From positions 1 to 20,138 of the forward strand of contig JAYMSP010003343.1 of the NCBI GenBank assembly GCA_036897095.1: DNA of 20,138 nucleotides, in the 5' to 3' direction. A program made the translations under genes and the position numbers. The notes below the pieces were generated by a model that was not told the DNA's origin, did no database searches, and saw only the letters and a list, made by a program, of their open reading frames with translations. This DNA comes from Plantago elongata. Its lineage: Eukaryota > Streptophyta > Magnoliopsida > Lamiales > Plantaginaceae. This document shows, piece after piece, positions 1-9,639 of the stretch. Position 1 is the stretch's first letter. Each line of letters opens with the position of its first letter.

Positions 1-105
1 TGGTCTAAGGAATCGAAAAGCAAGTGGAAGTTCAAAATTTTGAAAAGATTTGCGAGCTCGCCTCTTGATAATGCAGGGTTCACTAATGTTGTATATGTAG
101 ACTGA
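1..105 (+). CDS. 3' end of an unidentified protein gene (partial)
   Basis: Frame 1 is open from the window edge for 34 codons and stops with TGA at 103-105; the other two plus frames close early. The peptide is basic, then ends in a segment containing SSPLDNAGFTNVVYVD. The composition looks like a real C-terminus, unlike the AT-rich DNA that follows. I do not recognise the family. An opening of this length can arise by chance, so this is only a likely last exon cut by the window edge. Confidence 0.35.
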   Translation, partial: WSKESKSKWKFKILKRFASSPLDNAGFTNVVYVD

Positions 106-870
106 CCATGGTAAGGGAGGGGTCTTGCGGCGAGCTTGTAGCATTTGAAGCGACGTATATTTTTAAAACTTCGAAATTTCCCTCCCTTTTTAATGAATGT
201 TATCTCTTGAGTTAATAATTATTTTCGTTTCAACTTGATGAAGGGTTAACCTTTTTTAACAAAATGAGACAAATATTGTAAATGATCACAAAAAAAAGTA
301 TAAATATATGAAAATGTTTTTTACAGAAATATACAAGCTAAAGTCATACTCACTCTGGAAATTATACTCTCTACTGCTTTTCTTTTGCATCAATATACGT
401 TCAAATAAAGGTTCATCAATAAAATTCGAAAGTTTATTTATTTGAATATGTTAACCTTTTTATAATCAAAGTCATAATTTAATCTATATTATAATGGATT
501 CAATTTGATTTAAATTATATGCTACAACTTTGATACTTCAAAACAATGTTTTGTGGTAAAATGAACAACTGTAATCTGATTAAGTAAAATTTCAAGGTAA
601 ATTTACCTCAACTCCCACATATTGTGGTTGATCATGGTCTATCCTTGATTGGTTGTAATCCATGACTTCTGTTTGTCATAACAGAACCTATATAATTTTA
701 TGCATTTTGTTTGTTTATGCATGACCAAGGTTCATTATTGTATGGTGGATAATGATGGTCGGTTTTAAAGTGATGCATTTTGATTTGAAATGTGTCACAT
801 AGATCATTAGAAAAGTACATATATGCAAATGGGGCGGCAATTTCAAGATTAACAAATTCTCCATCACATC
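106..870. other. Intergenic region upstream of the aquaporin gene
   Basis: AT-rich spacer. It probably holds the 3' UTR of the partial gene at its left and the upstream promoter of the PIP2 gene at its right. A second TATA-like run (TATATAA, 689-695) lies here, but it is about 260 bp from the aquaporin start and less well placed than the one at 871. I see no coding sequence or repeat family. Confidence 0.5.
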
Positions 871-876
871 TATAAA
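871..876 (+). promoter_or_regulatory. Probable TATA box of the PIP2 gene
   Basis: TATAAA in the context CATCTATAAATTCC lies 84 bp before the ATG at 955. With the usual plant spacing of about 30 bp, transcription would start near 905 and give a 5' UTR of about 50 nt. No ATG lies between about 905 and 955. This is inferred from sequence and position only. Confidence 0.6.
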
Positions 877-954
877 TTCCTCTCAACGTTCAATTCAACT
901 ATCATTCACTCATAACTAAAGCGAAAATCAATCAATCACTTGTGCTGAGTAACA

Positions 955-2162
955 ATGGTTAAAGATGTTGAGGTCGGATCATACGAATACGGAGCCAAGG
1001 ACTACCAAGATCCGCCACCCGCCCCGCTAATTGATTCGGAAGAGATTGCAAGTTGGTCTTTGTACAGGGCTGTAATTGCAGAGTTCATCGCCACGCTTTT
1101 ATTTCTTTACATTACAGTGTTGACGGTCATCGGGTACTCGAACCAACATGCTACCGACGAGTGTGGTGGCGTTGGAATCCTCGGCATTGCTTGGGCTTTT
1201 GGTGGCATGATTTTCATTCTTGTTTACTGCACTGCTGGAATTTCTGGTACGCACAATTAACCTTATTTTTACGAACGCTCATCATTAAAATCTATTACGT
1301 ACGAGTTAGACTAACTTGTGTCGTGAATAATTTACGATAGGAGGACACATCAACCCGGCAGTGACATTTGGTCTGTTCCTAGCAAGGAAGGTATCTTTAG
1401 TGCGAGCAATATTGTACATTGTGGCTCAATGCTTAGGAGCCATTTGTGGTGTTGGTCTAGTCAAGGCCTTCCAGAGGTCATACTATGTTAGATACAATGG
1501 AGGTGCCAATATGCTCAGTGATGGCTATAGCGCGGGCACCGGTTTGGCTGCAGAGATAATTGGCACTTTCGTGCTTGTTTACACTGTCTTCTCCGCCACA
1601 GATCCTAAGAGAAACGCCAGAGACTCTCACGTTCCGGTATGCTGATTCGAGCATCTATTTTCCATTTTTCTCCAACTAAAGTCCGAATTGTAAAATTTGA
1701 CATTTGGAATGGATTTTTAGGTTCTGGCTCCACTTCCAATAGGATTTGCCGTGTTCATGGTTCACTTGGCCACTATCCCGATCACTGGCACTGGGATTAA
1801 CCCGGCTAGGAGTTTCGGAGCCGCTGTCATCTTCAACCACGAAAAGGCCTGGGATGATCATGTATGTTAGTTTTAGTGTAGAAAAGACAATTAAACTATG
1901 AACTTAACACATGGAATCTGTTTGGTCAAGAACTAAAGTTTAGAAAATCGGTTAAAAACAACTAAAGTTTTATTTAATTTGTGGTTTTAATTCTTAACCA
2001 ATCATTCCCGAACTAATTCATTTTCGTCTGAATGTGGCATTACAGTGGATTTTCTGGGTTGGACCATTCATTGGAGCAGCTATCGCAGCATTCTACCATC
2101 AGTACATATTGAGGGCTGGAGCAATTAAAGCTCTCGGATCATTCAAGAGCACAAATTACTGA
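955..2162 (+). CDS. PIP2: PIP2-type plasma membrane aquaporin (four exons, complete)
   Basis: Encodes a 281-aa six-helix major intrinsic protein that conducts water, and in some PIP2s H2O2 or CO2, across the plasma membrane as part of a tetramer. Exons are 955-1246, 1341-1636, 1721-1861 and 2046-2162, all with GT-AG introns, joining in frame. Two NPA motifs (residues 102-104 and 223-225) form the pore. The aromatic/arginine filter is the PIP pattern F82, H211, T220, R226. Loop A carries the conserved C70. Gating features are the loop B site RKVS (S116), loop D H194 (pH gating in the family) and a C-terminal SFKS serine (S275). An N-terminal DVE (residues 4-6) matches the diacidic ER-export signal typical of PIP2 and not PIP1, and the short N-terminus also fits PIP2. 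Length and intron number are normal for the family. Nothing looks broken. Confidence 0.95.
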
Positions 2163-2355
2163 AAGTAACTTCTTGAGTTCTTGTTGCAAAATGTAAGCTA
2201 TGGTGTGGCAATAGTCATCATGTCTAGAGCTATGGAGTATGGAGCACTTACCTGCCTTTCTATTGTGGTCGTAATTGTAAATTGATGTTTCTATTTAGAA
2301 GTGTGATCTTTATTGCGGGCATTGGCTTTAATTTGTCCATATTGTTTCCCTGAGA

Positions 2356-2361
2356 AATAAA
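2356..2361 (+). terminator. Candidate polyadenylation signal of the PIP2 gene
   Basis: AATAAA about 195 bp after the aquaporin stop codon, in AT-rich DNA and following a T-rich stretch. The position suits a plant 3' UTR of 200-230 nt. Plant poly(A) signals are loose, so the exact site is uncertain. Confidence 0.45.
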
Positions 2362-2880
2362 AATGAGCAATGGAACTTTTGCTATGTTTTTGTCAGGAAA
2401 TAAGTAATAAACCAAGCACATAAAGTGATTATAATTAAACGACTTAACTGAGTCAATTAAAATGTCGCCCTGACTATTGTTATTTGTTAGATAATGATTC
2501 CTTAAAATGTGCATTAACTCCATTCATATTCATGATACGGTAAACATATCTACATGGAAGAAAATGGCGCTTGTGAGTGGGATGTTCACGACTATGATAT
2601 CTTACGAACAATCAATTTTTTATATTTATTTTCCAACGTTTAATTTTTCTTTTAGAATATCACTATTATAATTGTGCTATTAAAATCGATCAATCATATT
2701 ACATTAAATCAACTCAAATTATTCGCTAATCAATTATTGATTACATAATCATCTTTCATCAACTCGATCTATTATAACAATAGTATATATTAGAACACGA
2801 AATCATTTAAACGGAAATCGAACTCATACCCTCCATGTGTGTGACATTTGCTCACACATTAATTGCTTAATGCGATGGGG
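2362..2880. other. Intergenic spacer between PIP2 and the F-box gene
   Basis: AT-rich, with no convincing reading frame, tRNA or transposon ends. The open frames here are short and lack family features. Confidence 0.5.
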
Positions 2881-2881
2881 C

Positions 2882-2934
2882 AAGCCCAATGTAAACTGTT
2901 GTGGGCTTATTCGTCATGTCGAAGCAGAAGCCCA
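2882..2934 (+). promoter_or_regulatory. Cluster of three site-II-like (TGGGCT/AGCCCA) elements
   Basis: AAGCCCA (2882-2888), TGGGCTT (2902-2908) and AGCCCA (2929-2934) fall within 53 bp, just upstream of the presumed F-box transcript start. In plants, repeated TGGGCY motifs are binding sites for TCP-family factors and are common in promoters of broadly expressed genes. This suggests the F-box gene is expressed in growing tissue. The motif cluster is seen directly; its use is inferred. Confidence 0.5.
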
Positions 2935-3073
2935 ATACTGCTGCATAACCAACTCCAAGCACAAAACCAAAGTCGAGAATAAAAATTAGCAAACGCACTA
3001 TCTCATTCTCACTTGATCGCCTTCTTCAACAGTACACAATTCGACCGAGAAATTAAACTTGGGATATATTCAG

Positions 3074-3642
3074 GTAATGCATATCCTCAATCTTGTACTA
3101 TCTCTGTATCTCAATATATTCATATATGTAATGTCTGTCCTTTTATACATAAATTAACTGGGAACGGAACCTTCAATTTTACTTAGATTTCATCTGCTAT
3201 TTTGCTGTGGCTTTTTTGTTTGTTTGGATATGGATTTTGTGTAGTTTTAGATTTTTTTTTGGTTATCTGTGACTCTGTGTACTCAATTTTGTCTTGTTCA
3301 AGGATCCAGGGTTTATCACATGTTGGACATCATTATATTATATTAACGCAGAACTCGAAAATTACAACAATGTTATCGGATAATACTCAGTGTCAAAGGT
3401 TTTTTTTTTAGAATTTTCTCAAGAATCTATCCTGTCATGTTTTGCATTTTAAAAACTTCTATAGCTAACTTTCTTTTTTTGGTTTTCTAGTTGGATTATT
3501 TAGCTACTTTATATTGTCTGGTTAATTTTGCTTTCTATTTCTTGTACTAATTAATGTGTAATTTGTCATGCTTTTCTTTCAAGTACTAATTATTTTGTGT
3601 CTTCTCTTGTATGATAATCTCCCCCAGATAACTGAATTACAG
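3074..3642 (+). other. Probable intron in the 5' UTR of the F-box gene
   Basis: A good donor (TTCAG|GTAATG at 3074) is followed by a long T-rich stretch and ends at an acceptor (GAATTACAG) directly before the ATG at 3643. An alternative acceptor lies at 3626 (CCCCCAG). The noncoding first exon would run from about 3000 to 3073. Leader introns are common in plant genes with intron-free coding regions. Exact borders need cDNA. Confidence 0.5.
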
Positions 3643-4848
3643 ATGGAGAAAGAGATACATTCCGAACAATTACTGCCGGAGGATTTGATCATTGAAATCC
3701 TCCAGCACTTGCCAGTAAAATCATTGTTGCGGTTCAGGTGCGTTTCAATCACATGGTTCAATTTTATCAAGAGCCCAGCATTTATCAATGGCCATCTTCA
3801 GAAACAGAAGACAAAAGATACAATGATGATGCTCATGAGCAGATCAGAAAGATATGAGTCAGTTTCTGGGTACCTAGTTAATTCTGGCCCTCAAGGTGTC
3901 TCTTTGATTTTGTCCTTCCACGACATTGATTCCCCACAGCTAGAGAAGTTATGGCCAAATCTAATAGTTCCTGAATTCCCAGACTTAAACAGATCACATT
4001 GGTACCAAGAACCCCATATTTTGGGCTCCTGCGATGGTCTACTTTGTGTAGTCCAACTTGGAAGTGCCTACATCTTTAATCCAGCAATGCGGCAATTCAA
4101 ACTTCTTCCACATTGCCCTTTTATCAAACCAATAATAAGCAACCCCTATGCCAACGGCTATTTTGAATTGGTTTCACCAGATAATTTTGGATTTGGTATC
4201 GGCAGTGATGGCAGTTTCAAGGTTATCCAGATACAGAGTATCACTTGGGAATATGGTGTTTCCAGGATCAGAAATACAGTCATTAAGCCTTATATGTATG
4301 ACTCTACTACTAATTCCTGGACTAAAATAAAGGGACAGAAAACATTATTGACATTTTCGGATTCACGAAGTCCCAAATCTGAACTCTCCTTCAACGGCAG
4401 TTGTCATTGGCTTATTGAACCAATATCAGAAAAGCAGATTCCTGATGGCATCCTTTCTTTTGAGGTAATCACTGGGACTTTCAAACGAGTAGAATGTCCT
4501 CAGACAATGAAAGAGCGGAATGGAAATAAGTCACTGATGGCCCTTAACGAGTGTCTTGCCATAGTCGGGGTCTCATATCTCGATCCAGATTCCCTTGAGG
4601 TTTGGGTGATGAAAGAGTATGGCGTAAAAGAATCCTGGACTAATCAATTTGTAATAGCGCCATACAGTGTTCAACGCCCTTTACTGTTCTGGAAGAATGG
4701 TGAGTCGCTGTTGATGGATGTTAATGAAGAAGGTCCATTGTTATCATGTGAATTGCGCAGTGGTGAAACTGATAGCTTCCAATTCCATGGCGACCAAGAA
4801 ACGTTAAGCGCTGTAATTTACAGGGAGAGCTTAATTAGTGTAACCTAG
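3643..4848 (+). CDS. F-box protein with F-box-associated (FBA) domain
   Basis: A 401-aa substrate receptor of a predicted SCF ubiquitin ligase. The F-box that would bind SKP1/ASK spans about residues 9-50 (LPEDLIIEILQHLPVKSLLR, then FRCVSITWFNFI). The FBA region that would bind the target follows, with the family landmarks LGSCDGLLCV (127-136), YIFNPAMRQFKLLP (143-156) and YDSTTNSWTKI (219-229). The coding region is one exon, as is usual. I chose the ATG at 3643 because it starts seven residues before the F-box. An in-frame ATG at 3568 would add 25 mostly hydrophobic residues from intron-like T-rich DNA. The usual GFGYD...YKVV motif is here FGFGIGSDGSFKVIQI. The target is not predictable from sequence. 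Confidence 0.9.
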   Translation: MEKEIHSEQLLPEDLIIEILQHLPVKSLLRFRCVSITWFNFIKSPAFINGHLQKQKTKDTMMMLMSRSERYESVSGYLVNSGPQGVSLILSFHDIDSPQLEKLWPNLIVPEFPDLNRSHWYQEPHILGSCDGLLCVVQLGSAYIFNPAMRQFKLLPHCPFIKPIISNPYANGYFELVSPDNFGFGIGSDGSFKVIQIQSITWEYGVSRIRNTVIKPYMYDSTTNSWTKIKGQKTLLTFSDSRSPKSELSFNGSCHWLIEPISEKQIPDGILSFEVITGTFKRVECPQTMKERNGNKSLMALNECLAIVGVSYLDPDSLEVWVMKEYGVKESWTNQFVIAPYSVQRPLLFWKNGESLLMDVNEEGPLLSCELRSGETDSFQFHGDQETLSAVIYRESLISVT

Positions 4849-4860
4849 AATCCTGGATAG

Positions 4861-5310
4861 GTAAGTCAGTCAGTCCATCAAACCTTAGAAACACCTGGTG
4901 TGACAATTATTTTAGAAAAACCTTCATTCATGCATGTCCTATTTTATTACTTGTGCTAACACATTTGTCTTGGTCTTTCTGCTTTTACTTGATGTCAAGA
5001 TCTTTTAAATACAGTATCACAATGTTGCAGCCAATTCTTCTCAATATTTCCATTCTTAACAATTCTTTTGTGCTAACAATTTTATATCCCTTCTTCTTAA
5101 GCAGCCAATTCTTCTCAATATTTCCACTAACACTATGCATAAAGCACATTATTTTCATATATATTTCATCATGGATAAACAAGAAGGAATTTCTACTATG
5201 AAAATAAGCAATATTTGTAGACTCAAATATAAACATGAACAAGTATTTTCTATATCTCATTTGCATATAAAACCATCAAACATTTGCATATTGATTGTTG
5301 TATGCTACAG
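4861..5310 (+). other. Possible intron in the 3' UTR of the F-box gene
   Basis: A consensus donor (GATAG|GTAAGT at 4861) sits 12 bp after the stop codon. The next 450 bp are T-rich and end in a plausible acceptor (TATGCTACAG|CG near 5310). An AATAAA follows at 5423-5428. Together these fit a 3' UTR intron, but the acceptor choice is a guess. Confidence 0.35.
5027..5126 (+). repeat. 26-bp direct repeat, 74 bp period
   Basis: The same 26 bases, starting GCAGCCAATTCTTC, occur at 5027-5052 and 5101-5126 with no mismatch, separated by 48 bp. It lies within the proposed 3' UTR intron of the F-box gene. It is probably a small local duplication. Confidence 0.8.
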
Positions 5311-5422
5311 CGTAAGGATCGAGGTACTGACAAAATAATTGAAGGAAATCTATGGGATTGGAATTTAGATAATGTTATAAGTTTATGCCAATTTAGTTGA
5401 TTATCCATACGTCACTTTTTGA

Positions 5423-5428
5423 AATAAA
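5423..5428 (+). terminator. Candidate polyadenylation signal of the F-box gene
   Basis: AATAAA about 110 bp after the proposed 3' UTR acceptor. If the 3' UTR intron is not real, poly(A) addition would more likely occur earlier, within 300 bp of the stop. Confidence 0.3.
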
Positions 5429-5429
5429 T

Positions 5430-6600
5430 GTCTGGACCCATCCCTCAAATGGTTTCATTACACCATACCGATAGTAATAAAGTGGAAATCGAAAGAAACT
5501 TGTCATTGTCAACAAATAGATAGACTAAAAATCATGCAATTATTATAAATTAATTATTATATTCATCTAACCATATTTAATGTGATATACTTAAACTCAG
5601 TGAATGTTTAATATATAATCGGAGTTGAATTATTTGAATTGAAATTGAATTTTTATATATATATTTTTAGATAAAAACGCAACAGAACTGAATTGCATTT
5701 CTACACCAAACACACACTCAATACATCAATTTTGTTAAAATATTATATTCTGAGATTGATATTTTTCTAGTGTAGAGTCCTGAAATCGTGCTTAATAAAT
5801 TTAATTAAACAATAAAAAAAATAAAAATATTGACAATATTTTTAGTAACGATATTTTAAATTCATTAAAAAATAAAACATTAATTACAGACAGTTGTAAT
5901 TTAATCGAGATGTGGCAATTTTACATAGCAAAACTAAACCAGAAATATATTTCTAATTTTAATAAAACAATGCATATATAATATTATTATCGATTGAAAA
6001 GAAAGTTTAAGACATATATAGGAGATGCCTTCTAAAATGCTTGATGTAAAAATAGATCCAATAGTGTGTGTCTTATTGTAACCGACTTCTAAAATAACGA
6101 GAGCTAGCATGGAGACAACATGAGGTCCAACAAAATGTTGAACAAATTAAAAAATGGACGATTTTCATCACAGTCGGGACGTTGATTTGAGTAATCTAAT
6201 CGAATCGTATACACACCTAGAGATTTATAGTTGCGATAAGGTGCATGTTAGTTAGAGTTTGATTCAAACGCACACAATGGATCATCTCGGACAACAATTG
6301 AATGGACAAAGGGGTGTTGTTTGTGATGTGGGTGGAAATTAAAATTGAAATAACATTTTTTAATAACTGGTTATTGAATAATTAAAAATAACGCTAAATA
6401 AGTTATAAAAGTGAAATAACACTTTAACATGATAATATATAATGTTTATTAATTATTAATTACTAGTGAATAGAGGAGGAATGATAAATAATTTATAAAA
6501 TTGAAATGAAACAACTAAAATGACATTTTAAAGTTCATATTGTTTAATACAATTCATCCCCCATAATTTCATCCTAATCAATTAATTAATTAAAGAGATA
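5430..6600. other. AT-rich intergenic spacer upstream of LSD1
   Basis: Very AT-rich, with short TA and TTAA runs. No reading frame of note and no recognisable transposon coding sequence. A stretch near 5610-5720 with repeated GAATTGAAATT-type words resembles the ends of small non-autonomous DNA elements, but I could not find matching terminal inverted repeats. Confidence 0.45.
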
Positions 6601-6823
6601 GATTTTTCAGTTTTCACTTCTGGTCTGGTTTACTGGTTACATTTAAAAAGTGGGTTTTTGTCCTAAATCTTGCTTCTTACACTGATCAATTGGTTCCTCT
6701 GCTTCAAGATTTTGGTGGGTTTTTGTTTTCTTGAATTCTTGGTGTTTTTTTTGGGTTAAAGTAGTAATCTTTCTGTTGTGTTCTTGTTGATGATGGTAGG
6801 AACAGAATTACAGAAGAAGAAGA

Positions 6824-9015
6824 ATGCAGAACCAGATTGTGTGCAGCGGGTGTAGGAACTTTCTCATGCACCCTGCCGGAGCAACCAATGTCTGTTGCGC
6901 CGTTTGTAGCGCCGTCACCGCCGTTCCTCCGCCACCTCCTCCTCCAGGTTCAGTTGTCACTGAGAAATGAGAATGGCTCTCTTATTGTTTAAATGGTGTA
7001 GATTTTATTGGTTTGAGAAGGAAATTAATTAAACAAAGTGAATTTTCTCTTGTGGATTTTTAGTAGACTGAATTCTGGTGGATTAGTAATGTGCTTTTGT
7101 GTGTTTATATGTTTGATCTGCTAATACGTGGTAACTAGGTCGTGATAAGCGAAGATCTGAAAGAGTTCTCGATGCGGTTTTGAGATGTGGTTAATGTGTA
7201 TGCTGGAATGCAGTATATATTTACTTGTTTCCATTTCTATAGTTAAAGAGAGGATGCTGCAGCAACTAGCCCTAGCCTGCAGTAATGAGCCAATGCCGTC
7301 ATTCATAGCTGAGCATTCTTGAGTATTTGAATGTTGAGATTACTAGTAGAGTATTTGAATGTTAAGATTACTAGTAGAGTATTACGTTGTAACGTCTTAA
7401 CGAACAACAAATTGTGAATTGGGATTTAACTATATTTACTTAGTTACTACTTGCTAGCTCGTTTGGTTTGTCTGAGCTCTGATTGAATACATAAACATTA
7501 AGATCCAAGTATCGAACGATTGATATTGCTTTGGTGTTGGGTTGCATGGGAGTTGGAGTGCAATTTGAATGCTGCTTGATCATGTAACTCATTCAATTGC
7601 GGCTGCATATTAATTGAGTTTCAACTTCAGCCCAGTTAATAAAGAAAAATATTACCTAACTTGGAAAAGGGGAAGTAGATTCGGCAAGCAGGTTATACTG
7701 AGGTTCAGATACTTTGGCTGAAGTATGTAAGTACGTTGAGTATACTGACACGTGTACCAACCCGATCCACTTTAATCTTCTGTTCGTTTAACTTACCCCA
7801 TAGTAAACGGCTGAGCCGCTGAGGGCATCTTTTTAAAACATAATATTTACAAAAAAATTAATTGTCGGTATCATCCAAGTATTCAGCATATCGTTGCTAT
7901 TTCTGTTCTGCAAACTTCTAGAATATAATGAAGATTACCAGTACACAACACCTTCACATGATGATTTTAAATTACATCGCCATTTCTTGTCTAAGAATGC
8001 CAAAATCTAAGTTTAAAAAATTAATATTGATTTACTTGCTATTGACAGATATCCATTCAGTATGTTTCACAATTTATATATTTTTTTTCTTTGATGGCAG
8101 GAATGGACATGTCCCAGCTGGTATGTGGAGGGTGCCGTACTTTGTTGGTCCATACTCGTGGTGCGGCCAGTGTGAGATGCTCCTGTTGCCATACAGTCAA
8201 TCTCACTCCAGGTGATTATCAACGTCGGATATTGTTTCTTAATAATACCTGTAACATGTTACATGCTTAATTCTTAATTTGACAAGTTTAAAGTATTTTT
8301 TCTACTAGCTTACAAAATAGACTATCACTATCTTATATTATTCGATTTGTTTGCTTTTCTATTAGCATCAAATCTCGCTCATGTCAACTGTGGGAGTTGT
8401 TGCACAACACTAATGTTTCCTCATGGTGCTACATGTGTCAAATGTGCTCTTTGTCAATTTATCACAGATGTCAATGTAAGTGTATAGATATATACCTCAT
8501 TCATAAGTTTGAGGCACACCATAAAATTCCACGAAGTATCTCGGTATACCTGAAAAATCTCCAAAAGAATTTCACAAATCATTTAGAGATATGATAGATA
8601 TCAGCGCAAATTTGATGCTCGTTCTATTTATGAACATATGTATCGCTACATCTGACAGGTTGGAAATCCTATGCTACAAATTCCCATGCATAGGCCAAAT
8701 GAACTCCCTTCTCCAGCAGTAAGTTCCTGCAATGCCACGATATCTCTGAATTTTTTGTTTTAATCTTCTTGCTGTTATAATCCACCACATCTGGTTAACT
8801 GCAGGTATTATCTAATTCTCAGGGCCGAACTGTTGTGGTGGAAAACCCCATGTCTGTCAACAGGAATGGACAACTGGTAGTTCTCTTGTTTCTGTTACCT
8901 GTACATACTATTACTCCCCCCTCTTTTATTCGAAGACATCATTTATAGTTTTATACAACTCCAAAATTTGTAGGTAAGCAATGTCGTCGTTGGAGTAACA
9001 ACGGACAGAAATTAA
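6824..9015 (+). CDS. LSD1: LSD1-type zinc-finger protein (six exons, complete)
   Basis: A 172-aa homologue of LESION SIMULATING DISEASE 1, a regulator that restrains reactive-oxygen-triggered cell death and scaffolds partners such as bZIP10 in Arabidopsis. Exons are 6824-6947, 8101-8211, 8366-8475, 8659-8718, 8805-8876 and 8974-9015; phases join cleanly. Three CxxC...CxxC fingers of the LSD1 class use C7/C10/C25/C28, C50/C53/C68/C71 and C87/C90/C105/C108, each with the GA.xV core. A proline run (35-41) links fingers 1 and 2. The C-terminus [10 protein letters not shown]...[10 protein letters not shown] is the conserved LSD1 tail. Intron 1 is long (1,153 bp). The arginine that normally follows the second cysteine is present in fingers 1 and 2 but is C91 in finger 3. 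Length fits LSD1 (about 180 aa). The start at 6824 gives the usual MQ-Q-VC beginning; nearby upstream ATGs are out of frame. Confidence 0.92.
7321..7384 (+). repeat. 28-bp tandem duplication in LSD1 intron 1
   Basis: A 28-bp unit starting GAGTATTTGAATGTT is present at 7321-7348 and again at 7349-7376 with one G/A mismatch, followed by the first bases of a third unit (7377-7384). It is intronic and AT-rich, with no evident function. The length could vary between individuals. Confidence 0.85.
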
Positions 9016-9639
9016 CCGCACTATCAGTATTGGCTAAAAGGCTCACACAACTTCACAGTTTGCACTGGACGAGGTCTGCTAAGCAGCAATAATATATCTT
9101 ATGGCTGCAGATTGCAGTGGTGCCTAGGTATTATTAGATATGCAAGTATAATTTTTATTAGATTCTTATACATACAATGTGCCAGAAACTACCTGTTGCA
9201 TTGTTTCTAACGATATACTATTATTCATGTCATGGGTAATGGAACCACACCATTATTCGGAGCTTCATATTTAATCAAGTTAACATGCCAATAGGAGTTT
9301 ATAGCATGCAAAGAGTGATTCAGTGGAGTAAGCATGCTTTCTAATACTGATTGCTGCATGTTAAGAATGTTATAGACTCGTTATATCCGCCTGTAGTCTA
9401 GGTTGTGATTCTTCATCTGCAGCTTGTGGAAGTTTTGCAATCTTGTGTATTTGTTTCTTTTAGCATAGAACTGTGAATTATCTGTTTTTTCCTGGCATGG
9501 AATTGTCTTATCTGAGTAGATTTCAGTTGCATATTTGTGTCACTGATATCTTAGAAAATTAGTTTCACTATTATATACTACACTAGTATTTAGTTCCTAT
9601 ATACACTATTCACCATGACACATACTCTCAAGTCTATAA
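9016..9639. other. Convergent 3' regions of LSD1 (+) and the ATL gene (-)
   Basis: About 620 bp between two facing stop codons, probably shared by two 3' UTRs. An AATAAT at 9086 could serve LSD1. No reading frame or repeat family is recognisable. Transcripts that run on from either side would overlap here. Confidence 0.5.

Noticed and set aside
2813..2880. GGAAATCGAACTC and following bases resembling a tRNA-derived B-box in reverse
   Set aside because: No A-box at proper spacing, no cloverleaf and no SINE tail are visible.
3568..3642. Start of the F-box protein at the earlier in-frame ATG
   Set aside because: The added 25 residues come from T-rich intron-like DNA, and an acceptor-like site sits directly before the ATG at 3643.
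5610..5720. Possible small DNA transposon with GAATTGAAATT-type ends
   Set aside because: The candidate ends do not form a convincing inverted repeat and no target duplication is seen.
7928..8215. 95-aa plus-strand open frame
   Set aside because: It reads the LSD1 second exon in the wrong frame together with intron sequence.
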